Source: Liolophura sinensis | Lineage: Eukaryota > Mollusca > Polyplacophora > Chitonida > Chitonidae | Direction: 5' to 3' | Assembly: GCF_032854445.1 (NCBI RefSeq) | Contig: NC_088297.1 | Location: forward strand, 24,933,127 to 24,997,126 | Length of the DNA stretch: 64,000 bases | Shown: in pieces, positions 1 through 14,016 of the stretch | Layout: each line of letters opens with the position of its first letter | Position numbering within the stretch: position 1 is the first letter of the stretch | The notes under the pieces: model-generated | What the model was told of the DNA's origin: nothing | Database searches by the model: none | Seen by the model: the letters and a program-made list of their open reading frames with translations, nothing else | Position numbers and translations under genes: made by a program

Positions 1-112
1 CTGAGTGGGAGGAGAAATGGGCATCTGAGCGGGAGGAGATATGGGCATCTGAGTGGGCGGAGATATGAGCATATGAGCGGGAGGAGATATAATCATGTGA
101 GAAGGAGGAGGA
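1..112. repeat. 24-bp minisatellite, cut by the window edge
   Basis: About 4.5 copies of a purine-rich unit with the core GGAGGAGATATGGGCATCTG. It may extend to the left. Confidence 0.85.
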
Positions 113-1559
<1,447 letters not shown>

Positions 1560-2790
1560 CAGCAAGTGTATGGAGGGGGAAGATAACTGGAGAGTGGAAG
1601 GGGACTCAGTAGACATTGCTGACATTCCACAAGGTTAGGGAGGGGGAAGTTAACTGGACAGGGATGAGGTGTAGCAGACATTGTTGGCGTTCCACAAGTG
1701 CAGGGAAGGTAGCTAGATGAAGAGGGGAAGGGGACTCAGTAGATATTGCTGGCGTTCCACAAGTGCAGGGAGGGGGTAGCTAGACGAAGAGGGGAAGGAA
1801 ACACAGTAGACATTGCTGGCGTTACACAAGTGTAAGGAGGGGGTAGCTAGTCGAAGAGGGGAAGGAGACACAGTAGACACTGCTGGCGTTCCAAAAGGGT
1901 AAGGAGGGGGTAGCTAGACGAAGAAGGGAAGGGGACACAGTATGCACTGCTGGCGTTCCACGAGTTTTAGGCTAAATGGAAAAGGGAAGGAGATGTAGCA
2001 GGCATTGTTGGCGTTCCAGAAGTGCAGGGAGGGGGTAGCTAGACGAAGCGGGGAATGGGACTCAATAGATATTGCTGGCCTTCCACAAGTGTAAGGAGCG
2101 GGTAGTTTACTGGAAAAGGGAAGAGGACGTAATGGACATCGCTGGCGATAAGGAGATGAAAGATGACTGAAGAGGGTAAGGAGACGTAGAAGACAACGGT
2201 TGCGTTCCACGAGTTTAGAACGGGACCAGATACCTGAAAAGGGACAGGGGACATAGCCGACAACGGGAGCGTTCCTCAAATTTAGGGCGGGGATAGATAA
2301 CTGAAGAGGGGAGGGTAACGTACGTGTATTAGATAATAGTGGCGTTCTACACCTCTAGGGAGAGGGTAGACAATTGAAGAGCTAACGCTGGCTAACAGAA
2401 AAGGGGAAGGGGGTGTAGGAAACAATTGCTGGCATTCCAGAAGTGTAGGGAGAGGGGACCTGATTGAAAAAGAGAAGGGGACGTAATTGACCACGTTGGC
2501 GATACGGAGATGATAGATAACTGAAGAGGGGAATAGTAGATAACGATAGCGTTCAACAAGTTTAGAGTGGGGATAGACAACTGAAGAGGGAAAGGGGCAT
2601 AGTAGACAATGATGGCGTTCCACAAGTTTAGAGCTGAGATAGATAACTGAAGAGGGGAAGGGGGTATAGTAGACAACGGTAGCGTTCCACAAGTTTAGAG
2701 CGGGGATAGATAACTGAAGAGGGAAAGGGGTATAGTAGACAATTCTACAACTCTAGGGAGGGGGTAGACAATTGAAGAGGGGAATGGGGC
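1560..2790. repeat. Diverged minisatellite, about 60-75 bp unit
   Basis: Purine-rich units recur with the cores GTTCCACAAGTGTAGGGAGG and GAAGAGGGGAAGGGGAC. Unit length and sequence vary, so the array is old. Open frames on the minus strand here are repeat by-products. Confidence 0.8.
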
Positions 2791-3119
2791 GTGATGCTCG
2801 TTGCTGGCTTTCTATAAGTCCATCTAATCCCGAAATACCTTGTTACGTTTGCAAGGACGAGTGCAACTTTCACTAAGCTTTGTAGGTCAAATGTTCTTCG
2901 GATCTGATTGACCATTTGCCAACCACCACAGTTTGATCTCCATGCTGATGTATTTTGTATTGCATGAACTGCTGGTCTACTAGTTCTCAGGTTCTGGTCC
3001 ATATGCACTGTCTCCATGGAAATATGATGACATATCATTTAGAGAAATACTAGACCAGTAGCGCATAATAGTTCGCACGTGTCATCACTATATTGTCTTT
3101 ACCTAGTTCTGCTTCAACC
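2791..3119. other. Unassigned unique sequence
   Basis: A minus-strand open stretch (3038-2800) contains WQMVNQIRRTFDLQSLVKVA, which does not look like repeat translation but is not recognised. No splice-consistent gene could be built. Confidence 0.2.
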
Positions 3120-4140
3120 ATGGTTCTAGAATCTATGCATCTAAACGGACATTCGTATACCTGCCGTCAACCACGGTGGGCGTTCCCGGTCAATAATCAC
3201 AAGGCCAATTCCCAACACGTCGTTTAACACAAACTAACAAAGAATTAAGAAAGTATATAAAGCACGAAAATAGGACGGAATCATGTAAAAAGAAGCACTC
3301 AGCAGTTTCCACTGATGTTGGAAAGACATAAGGTATGTTTTAGGCGTATAAGTGAAATCACTATTTAAACCGTGTACCATGGTAGTATATAAGTAATCTA
3401 TTATGATATGTATCTCAGTTGCGCTTTGATTGCACCAGACCATATATCCAATGCGGCGGTCTAATTCAACACAATGAATATACAGTCCCTAGCCTAGGGT
3501 TAAGCGCAATTAGACACATTCATGAAGCAGAGTGCCAGAGATTATCCACGATCTTACAATTGAACATTAATCTTCATTTAACTTTAGAAACTTTGAGTGA
3601 GGGAGTTTGATGGAATAACCTTGACACACTAGTTTTTGCAGTAATTATTCAAGCAGGGTCTAACAAATGCTAGAAGGCGAGATAGGTACACGCCATATGC
3701 ACGACCCTTTGGTATATTGCTGTCCCAGTAAGGATAATTTACAATGTCAGAATTGAAACTATTCCTCTTGTCGTAAAGTCTGCAAGAAAAGAAACTGTTT
3801 TGATATTTGTACAAAAATAGGACCAGAAAAGATGTACGATCTGGAGAGTTTGTGGTTTTCTTTTAAATCCAGAGAAGGTGGGTAAATATCTTTAACAACT
3901 TTTCCTACATATGGGTTGTTTAAAGCTGGCCTATTAATAAGAACAACGCATTTTCTCTGAAAGTACCTTTCGCACAGTAGAACCGTTCAGAACTTGTTTG
4001 GCAGTCACATGAGATTTAGTACTGATACGGTGAATTCCAACCATTTTCTTTATCATCTCAAGCCAGATGTCAACGGCTTAAGGTTTTAGGGTCTTCTGTT
4101 TAGACCTTTTTTGGCGATGTTTTCAAGCGCCGACAGTTTT
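3120..4140 (-). mobile_element. Truncated second copy of the same Penelope-like family
   Basis: The 3814-3629 minus-strand frame contains RLYDKRNSFNSDIVNYPYWD, nearly identical to the segment of the right-hand element at about 62.5 kb. Sequence at 3120-3540 matches the 3' untranslated part near 61.8-62.0 kb, and 3980-4110 matches the linker upstream of the reverse transcriptase (63.6-63.7 kb). The reverse transcriptase core between these parts is missing, so this is an internally deleted, non-functional copy. Confidence 0.65.
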
Positions 4141-4589
4141 CTTATCAGCTCTCACATTTATGCTTCTCGGCTGTTTATACTTCGAACCCCTCACAAGCAG
4201 ACTTCGTAGATCATCGTTATTTACAATATTAGGGTTACCAGTTACGACATGTCCGAAAGTCCGACGATTCACATTCTTAACTGCATCCGCCAGAATTATC
4301 AGCAGATATCTCAAAATCAGTATTCAAACCGTGTACCATGCTAGTATATAAGTTGTCAATAATAATAGACGACGCGTAAGGGTATTATTTAAGTGTTTAC
4401 ATGAAGCGTTAAAACAGATATCTAATTGAGCCAAACTGACAAGAGGCCAGGTTTCACCGGTTACATGTGACCTCTTGTCAAATATCACATTATTTCGTGT
4501 CTGTTCTGGTTTTAATCTCTCTGCTCTAATCCTTTGTATTCGCATGCACCAGCAGCCTAGTAATATAAAAAGTCACAAGCAGACATGTG

Positions 4590-5070
4590 GTCGTTTCTGG
4601 TGGTTCTTCCTAGCTTCCTAGGCTCATTCACACATGCAAACATGCAGTTACTTCTGGAGACTCTGTCTGGTTTCCCACACTCATGCACACATGGAGACAC
4701 GTGGTGGCTTCTGGTGGCTCTGTCTGGTTTCCCACTCTCATGCACACATACAAACATGCGGTGGCTTCTGGTGGCTCTGTCTGGTTTCCCAAACTCATGC
4801 ACACATGGCGACACGCGGTGGCTTCTGATGGCTCTGTCTGGTTTCCCAAACTCATGCACACATGGAGACATGCGGTGGCTTCTGGTGGCTCTGTCTGGTT
4901 TCCCAAACTCATGCACAAATGGAGACACGCAGTGGCTTCTGGTGGCTCTGTCTGGTTTCCCAAACTCATGCACACATGGCGACACGCGGTGGCTTCCAGT
5001 GGCTCTGTCTGGGTTCTTAGACACACTCTTATACAGACATGCAATGGTTTCTGGTAGCTGTGTGTGGTTT
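4590..5070. repeat. 57-bp minisatellite
   Basis: About eight copies with the core TGGCTCTGTCTGGTTTCCCA. The unit is a multiple of three, so several overlapping frames stay open on both strands. These are not taken as genes. Confidence 0.9.
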
Positions 5071-5284
5071 CCCACGCTCATACACTTGATTTCAGTCTCA
5101 AATTCTAAATGTTCATACGAACAGCGCACAGAAACAAACACGATACAAATACAATACAACAAACACGTGGAATACATTTCTTCAAACATGGGTTTGTTTA
5201 ACCACATCGCATTCTCGTCGCTGTTCTGGTTTACTCTCTCTGAGTTTTTCGTTATTCTGCCGCCTTATTTTCTAAATTTTCTGA

Positions 5285-7300
5285 ATGATCATCGTGGCTT
5301 CAATCAGTCAATGATGTCCCTGTGATCATCTTGGCTTCAATCAGTCATTTATGTCCCAGTGATCATCGTGGTTTCAGTCAGTCATTGATGTCCCTGTGAT
5401 CATCGTGGTTTCAATCACACTAATGTCCAAGTGTCATTGTGGTTTCAGTCAATCATTGATGTTCCAGTGATCATCGTGGTTTCAATCACACTAATGTCAC
5501 AGTGATCATCGTGGTTTCAATCAGTCACAAATGTCCCAGTGATCATCGTGATTTCAATCAGTCAATGATGTCTCAGTGATCATCGTGGTTTCAATCAGTC
5601 AATGATGTCCCTGTGATCATCGTGGTTTCAATCAGTCAATGATGTCCCTGTGATCATCGTGGTTTCAATCAGTCACAAATGTCCCAGTGATCATCGTGAT
5701 TTCAATCAGTCAATGATGTCCCAGTGATCATCGTGGTTTCAATCAGTCAATGATGTCCCAGTGATCATCGTGGTTTCAATCAGTCAATGATGTCCCAGTG
5801 ATCATCGTGGTTTCAATCAGTCACTGATGTCCCAGTGATCATCTTGGCTTCAATCAGTCACTAATGTCCCAGTGATCATTGTGGTTTCAGTCAGTCATTG
5901 ATGTCCCAGTGATCATCGTGGTTTCAATCAGTCAATGATGTCCCAGTGATCATCGTGGTTTCAATCAGTCAATGATGTCCCTGTGATCATCGTGGTTTCA
6001 ATCAGTCAATGATGTCCCAGTGATCATCGTGGTTTCAATCAGTCACTGATGTCCCAGTGATCATCGTAGTTTCAATCAGTCAATGATGTCCCTGTGATCA
6101 TCGTGGTTTCAATCAGTCATTGATGTCCCTGTGATCATCGTGGTTTCAATCAGTCAATGATGTCCCAGTGATCATCATGATTTCAATCAGTCAATGATGT
6201 CCCAGTGATCATCGTGGTTTCAATCAGTCACAAATGTCCCAGTGATCATTGTGGTTTCAGTCAGTCAATGATGTCCCAGTGATCATCGTGGTTTCAATCA
6301 TTCAATGATGTCCCAGTGATCATCGTGATTTCAATCAGTCACTGACGTCCCAGTGATCATCTTGGCTTCAATCAGTCACTAATGTCCCAGTGATCATTGT
6401 GGTTTCAGTCAGTCATTGATGTCCCAGTGATCATTGTGGTTTCAATCAGTCACTAATGTCCCAGTGATCATCGTGGTTTCAATCAGTCACAAATGTTCCT
6501 GTGATCATCTTGGCTTCAATCAGTCATCTATGTCCCAGTGATCATTGTGGTTTCAATCAGTCAATGATGTCCCTGTGATCATCGTGGTTTCAATCAGTCA
6601 ATGATGTCCCTGTGATCATCGTGGTTTCAATCAGTCACAAATGTCCCAGTGATCATCGTGATTTCAATCAGTCAATGATGTCCCAGTGATCATCGTGGTT
6701 TCAATCAGTCAATGATGTCCCTGTGATCATCGTGGTTTCAATCAGTCATTGATGTCCCTGTGATCATCGTGGTTTCAATCAGTCATTGATGTCCCTGTGA
6801 TCATCTTGGCTTCAATCAATCACAAATGTCCCAGTGATCATTGTGGTTTCAGTCAGTCATTGATGTCCCAGTGATCATTGTGGTTTCAGTCAGTCATTGA
6901 TGTCCCAGTGATCATTGTGGTTTCAGTCAGTCACTAATGTCCCAGTGATCATCGTGGTTTCAATCAGTCACAAATGTTCCTGTGATCATCTTGGCTTCAA
7001 TCAGTCATTTATGTCCCAGTGATCATTGTGGTTTCAGTCAGTCATTGATGTCCCAGTGATCATTGTGGTTTCAATCAGTCACTAATGTCCCAGTGATCAT
7101 CGTGGTTTCAATCAGTCACAAATGTTCCTGTGATCATCTTGGCTTCAATCAGTCATTTATGTCCCAGTGATCATTGTGGTTTCAGTCAGTCATTGATGTC
7201 CCTGTGATCATCGTGGTTTCAATCAGTCAATGATGTCCCTGTGATCATCGTGGTTTCAATCAATGACATGTCCTAGTGATCATCGTGGTTTCAACCAGAA
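5285..7300. repeat. 37-bp minisatellite, about 54 copies
   Basis: Unit core GTGATCATCGTGGTTTCAAT with CAGTCAATGATGTCC. The array ends only about 27 bases from the gene A exon donor at 7327, so it fills the start of that intron. Variant units (CTTGGCTTCAATC, ATTGTGGTTTCAGTC) recur in blocks, indicating multi-unit duplications. Confidence 0.95.
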
Positions 7301-7327
7301 TCTGTGATGTCCGAGAGACGTACTCAC

Positions 7328-7433
7328 CTTAGTGGGGCATCTATTGTACAGGCCAGACGTTTTCCGGTTTGCTGGATTCTGAAGTCATCCTCTGCCGAGA
7401 AAACACTGTCAGAGTCTTTGCTGATCATGCGAA
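7328..7433 (-). CDS. Gene A third coding exon
   Basis: It follows TCTTTAG and ends at CTAAG|GTGAGT, 106 bases. The base left over from the exon ending at 14017 joins its first two bases to give one open frame: VRMISKDSDSVFSAEDDFRI then QQTGKRLACTIDAPL. That phase agreement across a 6.6-kb intron, plus the change from low-complexity to more ordered sequence, supports a real exon. It leaves in phase 2. No continuation is recognised in the repeats to the left, so the rest of the gene is probably outside the window. Confidence 0.6.
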
Positions 7434-7852
7434 CTAAAGACACAAAGAAACAGAGAAAATGACATGATTTCCTTTTACGTCTTTTTACGTAGTCCTTTTA
7501 CGTAGTTAGAGTAAAAAACTGACTGGGGTAAACTGACAAAGATGCCGTATTCCACCGGTTATGTGTCACCATTTTCCAACTATGATAGTGTTATCGCCGC
7601 TCTGGTTTTACTCTCTATGCTGTAAGTCTTTTATTATAATGGAATGTATATACTGAAATCTGCTGCCGATCCTCCTTGGTTAAGTGCTAGGGAAAACCAA
7701 ACATACGCCTGTCTCACGAATTGGAAAATTTCCATAGTTGGGAAGTGTCCAAATAGGCTGTCAGTCGTATAAACAGTATCCAAGTTCAAATTTCCAAAGA
7801 CCAGTTTTATTAATTAATTAGTATCACCATCTGATAAAAAAATTCCTTACCG

Positions 7853-8062
7853 CTGGTTGTGATGTATCTGGTTAGAAAACTGTCCGAAAGGAAATTATTA
7901 TAGTTGAGAAATAAATATGGCTGGTTGTGATGTGTCTAGTTAGAAAACCGTCGCGAGGAGAAAATGTTATGGTGGAGAAATAAATACGGCTGGCTGTGAT
8001 GTGTCTGGTTAGAAAACTGTCGCCAGAGGAAAATATTATACTGGAGAAATAAATACGGCTGA
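7853..8062. repeat. 69-bp tandem repeat, three copies
   Basis: Three units sharing GATGTGTCTGGTTAGAAAAC and GGAGAAATAAATACGGCTG. They lie just before the 81-bp array in gene A intron 2. Confidence 0.85.
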
Positions 8063-8139
8063 GGGAAGAATTGTTTTTGGTAGGTAACATATAGTGTATC
8101 GAAAATATTGATAGAGAATATTTCTGGTTTAAGAACTAC

Positions 8140-9355
8140 GGCTGCTTGTGGCGTGCCTCATGGGGAAACTGTGGCCTAGGGAAAACGTTAGTGTGGAAAA
8201 TGTCTGGTAGGGAGAATTACGGCTGCATGTGACGTGCCTCATGGGGAAACTGTTGCCTACGGAAAACGTTGGTGTGGAAAATGTCTGGTAGGGAGAATTA
8301 CGGCTGCTAGTGACGTGCCTCATGGGGAAACTGTTGCCTACGGAAAACGTTAGCGTGGAAAATGTCTGGTAGGGAGAATTACGGCTGCTAGTGACGTGCC
8401 TCATGGGGAAACTGTGGCTTAGGGAAAACGTTAGTGTGGAAAATGTCTGGTAGGGAGAATTACAGCTGCATGTGACGTGCCTCATGGGGAAACTGTGGCC
8501 TACGGAAAACGTTGGTGTGGAAAATGTCTGGTAGGGAGAATTACGGCTGCTAGTGACGTGCCTCATGGGGAAACTGTGGCCTACGGAAAACGTTGGTGTG
8601 GAAAATGTCTGGTAGGGAGAATTACGGCTGCTAGTGACGTGCCTCATGGGGAAACTGTGGCTTAGGGAAAACGTTAGTGTGGAAAATGTCTAGTAGGGAG
8701 AATTACGGCTGCTAGTGACGTGCCTCATGGGGAAACTGTTGCCTACGGAAAACGTTAGTGTGGAAAATGTCTAGTAGGGAAAATTACATCTGCTAGTAAC
8801 GTGCCTCATGGGGAAACTGTGGCCTACGGAAAACGTTGGTGTGGAAAATGTCTAGTAGGGAGAATTACGGCTGCTAGTGACGTGCCTCATGGGGAAACTG
8901 TGGCTTAGGGAAAACGTTCGTGTGGAAAATGTCTAGTAGGGAAAATTACATCTGCTAGTGACGTGCCTCATGGGGAAACTGTGGCCTACGGAAAACGTTG
9001 GTGTGGAAAATGTCTGGTAGGGAGAATTACGGCTGCTAGTGACGTGCCTCATGGGGAAACTGTGGCTTAGGGAAAACGTTAGTGTGGAAAATGTCTAGTA
9101 GGGAGAATTACGGCTGCTAGTGACGTGCCTCATGGGGAAACTGTTGCCTACGGAAAACGTTAGTGTGGAAAATGTCTAGTAGGGAAAATTACATCTGCTA
9201 GTAACGTGCCTCATGGGGAAACTGTGGCCTACGGAAAACGTTGGTGTGGAAAATGTCTGGTAGGGAGAATTACAGCTGCATGTGACGTGCCTCATGGGGA
9301 AACTGTGGCCTAGGGAAAACGTTCGTGTGGAAAATGCCTGGTAGGGAACACGGCT
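8140..9355. repeat. 81-bp minisatellite, about 15 copies
   Basis: Unit cores GACGTGCCTCATGGGGAAAC and GGAAAACGTTGGTGTGGAAA. The length is a multiple of three, which keeps a 172-codon minus frame open without evidence of coding. It lies in gene A intron 2. Confidence 0.95.
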
Positions 9356-9379
9356 ACAAGGGAAAGTTATTTATTTGAA

Positions 9380-9602
9380 TGATTGATTTTTTACGTCTTA
9401 CTCAAGAATATTCCACTTATACGACAGCGACTAGCATTATGGTGGAGGAACTCGAGCAGTTGATGGCAGGCCTTTCCGCGTAAGACGGAAAAGGAGCTGG
9501 AATTAAGCTCACAGCTACCACATTTGATGAAAGGCTCATGGTCATTGTTCTGCGCTAGCACGCTAACCATTAGGCCATGGAGGTACCCATTGGGGAGAGT
9601 GC
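9380..9602 (-). mobile_element. SINE family A, diverged, full length
   Basis: It contains the ACTCAAGAATATTCCACTTA and AGCATTATGGTGG blocks and, on the right, the head relic TGCGCTAGCACGCTAACCAT. It lies at the end of the 81-bp array in gene A intron 2. Confidence 0.7.
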
Positions 9603-10089
9603 CTAGCGACAAATAGGGAGGGGGGTGAAATCGTAAACACTGTTGGCTTTTAACCGGCTTGACACGAGCTACTTATATATCAGGTAGATCTATATTCAGC
9701 TTTAGTAACACACAATCACATCTCACGCGCGGTCTTGGCCTCTTCTTCGTCTGCTGACCCAGGTCTGAGTTTTGTTCATCCCGTTCATGATGTTCATTGA
9801 CGCTGTGTACTACAGCCTCAGTGTTCAGTCAAACGGAAAGTTCGTTTGCACCGTGCCAGAAAAATCACCAGTCATGAATTTACACTCAACCGTCGACCCG
9901 TGACGTTCGTTTCATTGGCACTGACACTTCAAGGGTGGAAAATCCTGATTACTTATTATTACTATTGAAATCTGAGATTTATTGATTCGAGATTTATTGA
10001 TTCTTCAGCAGGCAGAGATAATTGTACATTTATAAGCTCGCTTGACCGGAAAATTCACTCTGGTCTAAGTTTTTCACGTGATGGACTTT
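9603..10089. other. No feature seen
   Basis: Unique sequence in gene A intron 2, with no exon, RNA gene or repeat that I can support. Confidence 0.4.
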
Positions 10090-11360
10090 ATCCCGGGCAC
10101 GCGTTTGGATACTGACCAGTGCATGTTACTTTATCAGGAAAACATCTCGCCGAGCAATATAGCAAACTAGTTTATCATAACCAAATCTAGCCGTGTAATA
10201 TCCGATATTCGACTAATCTTCAGTTCTGACTAACACATGTTACTTTATCAGGAAAACATCTCACCGAACAATATAGCACACCAGTTTACCATAACAATAT
10301 CTAGCCGTGCAATATTCGACATTCGACTAATCCTTAGTTCTGACTAACGCATGTTACTTTATCGGGAAAACATCTCGCCGAACAATATAGCACACCAGTT
10401 TATCATAACCATATCTAGCCCAGCAATATTCGACATTCGACTGATCCTAAGTTCAGACATGGTACTTTTGTCAGGAAAACGTCTAGGAAAACACCTAGCC
10501 GAACAATATAGCAAACTAGTTTCTCATAACAACATCTAGCCGTGTTATATCCGACATTCGACGAATCCTCAGTTCTGACTAACGCATGATACTTTTGTCA
10601 CGAAAACATCTTATCCTTACTTTGACCAACATATGGACACCTGCTACCTGTGTAATATCCGATATAACAATAATTCTCAGTTTTGACTAACACATGGAAA
10701 TCTATTACCCGTGTAATATCCGATATTACACTAATTCTCAGTTTTGACTAACACATGGACACCTACTACCCGTGTAATATCCGATATTACACTAATTCTC
10801 AGTTATGACTTACATATGAACACCTACTACCCGTGTAATATCCGATATTACACTAATTCTCAGTTTTGACTAACACATAGACACCTACTACCCGTGTAAT
10901 ATCCGATATTACACTAATTCTCAGTTCTGACTAACACATGGACATCTATTACCCGTGTAATATCCGATATTACACTAATTCTCAGTTATGACTAACACAT
11001 GGACATCTATTACCCGTGTAATACGCAATATTACACTAATTCTGAGTTCTAACACGTGGACACCTGTTACCCGTGTAATATCTGATATTACACTAATTCT
11101 CAGTTCTGACTAACACATGGACATCTATTACCCGTGTAATACCCAATATTACACTAATTCTCAGTTCTGACTAACACATGGACACCTGTTACCCGTGTAA
11201 TATCTGATATTACACTAATTCTCAGTTCTGACTAACACATGGACATCTATTACCCGTGTTATATCCGATATTACACTAGTTCTCAGTTCTGACAAACACA
11301 TGGACACCTACTACCCGTGTAATATCCGATATTACACTAACTCTCAGTTCTGACTAACGC
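10090..11360. repeat. Two related arrays, about 110-bp then 61-bp units
   Basis: The left part (to about 10620) has four to five longer units with GTTACTTTATCAGGAAAACA and TCGCCGAACAATATAGC. From about 10625, around twelve 61-bp units carry CCCGTGTAATATCCGATATT and CTCAGTTCTGACTAACACAT. The shared CTAATYCTCAGTTCTGACTAAC segment suggests that one unit derives from the other by deletion. Confidence 0.85.
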
Positions 11361-11439
11361 ATGAGGATTCATCAAAACAGCACTTAGCCATGTACTTATC
11401 AGACACCCTTCTTATGTATTCTTTGTATTTAACGATTGA

Positions 11440-12430
11440 AAACGTTGACCGGTCCGTATTTTCCAATGAAAGTACTGGTCTGTCTATTTTTGTTAACAAA
11501 AGTGTAGGTCCATCTGCATTTTCTAATGAAAGTGTCGGCCCGTCCGTACTTGCCAACGAAGTTGTCAGTCTAGCCGTATTTGTCAACGGAAGTGTAGGTA
11601 CGTCAGTATTTGCCAATGAAAGTGCCACTCAGTCCGTATCTGTCAGGGAAAGTGTCGATCCGCCAGTATTTGTCTAGGAAGGTGTCGGTCCGTCATTGTT
11701 TGTAAAGGGAAGTGTCGGTCCGTCCGTATTCACGGACACAAGCGTCAGTCTGTCTGCATTGGTCAACGGAAGTGTACGTACGTCAGTATTTGCCAATGAA
11801 AGTGTCACTCAGTTCGTATCTGTCAGGGAAAGTGTCGATCCGTCAGTATTTGTCTAGGAAGGTGTCGGTCCGTCCTTATTTGTGAAGGGAAGTGTCGGTC
11901 CGTCCGTATCTGTCAGAGAAAGTGTCGGTCCGTCAGTATTTGTCAAGGAAGATGTCGGCCCGTCCTTATTTGTGAAGGGAAGTGTCGGTCCGTCCGTATT
12001 CACGGACACAAGTGTCGGTCCGTCCATATTTGTCAAGGAAAGAGTAGGTCCGTCCGTATTTACGGTCACAAGTGTCGGTCTGTCCGTATTTGTCAACGGA
12101 AGTGTACGTACGTCAGTATTTGCCAATGAAAGTGTCACTCAGTTCGTATCTGTCAGGGAAAGTGTCGATCCGTCAGTATTTGTCTAGGAAGGTGTCGGTC
12201 CGTCCTTATTTGTGAAGGGAAGTGTCGGTCCGTCCGTATCTGTCAGAGAAAGTGTCGGTCCGTCAGTATTTGTCAAGGAAGATGTCGGTCCGTCCTTATT
12301 TGTGAAGGGAAGTGTCGGTCCGTCCGTATTCACGGACACAAGTGTCGGTCCGTCCATATTTGTCAAGGAAAGAGTAGGTCCGTCCGTATTTACGGTCACA
12401 AGTGTCGGTCTGTCCGTATTTGTCAACGGG
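11440..12430. repeat. 30-bp minisatellite with a 330-bp higher-order duplication
   Basis: About 33 units with the core GTGTCGGTCCGTCCGTATTT. A block of eleven units starting at about 11854 is repeated almost exactly starting at about 12184. Frames are open on both strands because the unit is ten codons. The repeat lies in gene A intron 2. Confidence 0.93.
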
Positions 12431-13689
12431 CAAAGCGTCCATAGCCGTAGCCGTTGGCCTGTCAGTTTTATAAGGAAATAGTAGGTTTTCCAGAATTTCA
12501 CAAAGTGAAGATGGATCCGTGCATAACTTGCCAGCGAAAGTGTCGCCTGTATTTGGCAATGAAAGTGAAATTGTATATGATGAGATATGTGACCGTGAAA
12601 TTTAAAATCACCAGTCCTGGAGTCTCGCTGGCTCAGTCTTCTCAGGCGTCCCGCTCAAGATAGCTGACAGGTATACTTAAGTAATAATGCCCCTCAATAA
12701 CAATATGAGTTGTTTCCTGGACACCCTATATATCGAACATTGTATCGAAATCTATTTACCCCGAGATAAATAAATGAGTAAACATTAAAGAAATAAACTT
12801 GTCCTGAAGACACTGGGCCTAGATTACGAATCACCTGTTCAGTCCATGATGCTGATTCACCTGAGGAAATTCCTGCCGCAGGTCGAGTCTTGGGTTTCGT
12901 GGAACCCTATACACACCCATGTACAAGAGAAGCCAGCCACCTTTAATCCGATCTGGCTTAGGCACAACTCTATTCCCATTTAAGTTCAACTATCAATGAC
13001 CGTCATCGAATTAACAAGAAACCTCTTCAGAATTGAGAGTTATTCGGCGTGTACATCCCGACTATGGTGTTGTTGACTGTAATTCTAGAGGTCAATGGTA
13101 TGACCTTACCGTAGTGTCGATGAGGTATCACGTTAAACGTTAACACACGCGAACTGAATTCATGTATATATGAAGTTAAACGACGATTTCATTGGTGTGC
13201 GCAAAACTGCTCTAGCACATTCCGGAGGCCTCTTTATTTTCCAAAGTCATCATATATCCGATGTTAGACAACATGTTAAAATAAGTTGTTTCGATACACT
13301 GATCATGATACCTCAACTTATTGACTTAGGTTAAAAGTTGGCGAACGGCTCGTGGAGTTTTCACCGATTGTTAGCTGATCTTAAGCTCATTGTTTTACAT
13401 TTGGCCGGCGCGGAACGCAAGAAACTTTGTTTCTGAGGTATTGCTGATAACTGGATAACCCACCATATGTTATAAGTCATACTTTATGTTTAAGAAATAA
13501 GGCCTTGTGCTGCAAGTTTGAATGCAGCTATCCAAAGATGTCTTTTTCACAAGCAAATTAAAGTCATGTTTTTCAAATACTCTGTGGTTAAATCTAATTA
13601 ATTTCGCTGTAGGCCTTTTCTCGACATTTTATTAACAAAGTAAATATATTTTATTTACCTCCTCTTGGTTTGAGTATACTGACTGGTAG
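12431..13689. other. Intron sequence without recognised features
   Basis: Non-repetitive part of gene A intron 2. No splice-bounded frame matches the phase of the flanking exons. Confidence 0.4.
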
Positions 13690-13797
13690 GTTGCTCTGCC
13701 CGGTTTCCACCCACCATAATGCTGGCCGACGTCGTATAAGTGAAATATTCTTGAGTACGGCGTAAAACAACAATCAAATAAATAAATAAATAAATAT
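13690..13797 (+). mobile_element. SINE family A, 3' part only
   Basis: GCCCGGTTTCCACCCACCAT, CTTGAGTACGGCGTAAAACA and an AAATAAATAAAT tail are present. The head is absent, as in 5'-truncated copies. Confidence 0.75.
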
Positions 13798-14016
13798 CAT
13801 TACAGAATTTCGTGTGGTAATTGACAGGTAAGATGCCAAGATGTGGATTTGAGCAGCTAGAGATAAGCTTATTCGGGCCGACACCACAACGTCGAAGGGC
13901 GGGATCTCTGACAAGATGGGAGCAGCTATGATTATGACGTATCCAAATATTTCTCAACCAAATAGTCAATGTACTCGGAGACACCAGTGTCAACTTTTAC
14001 AGAGCAATGAACTCAC

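Noticed and set aside
4585-5325. Overlapping open frames on both strands rich in WLLVALSGFP or PDRATRSH repeats
   Set aside because: By-products of the 57-bp minisatellite.
5285-7300. CRISPR-like regular direct repeats
   Set aside because: The 37-bp units abut one another with no unique spacers, in animal DNA. It is a minisatellite.
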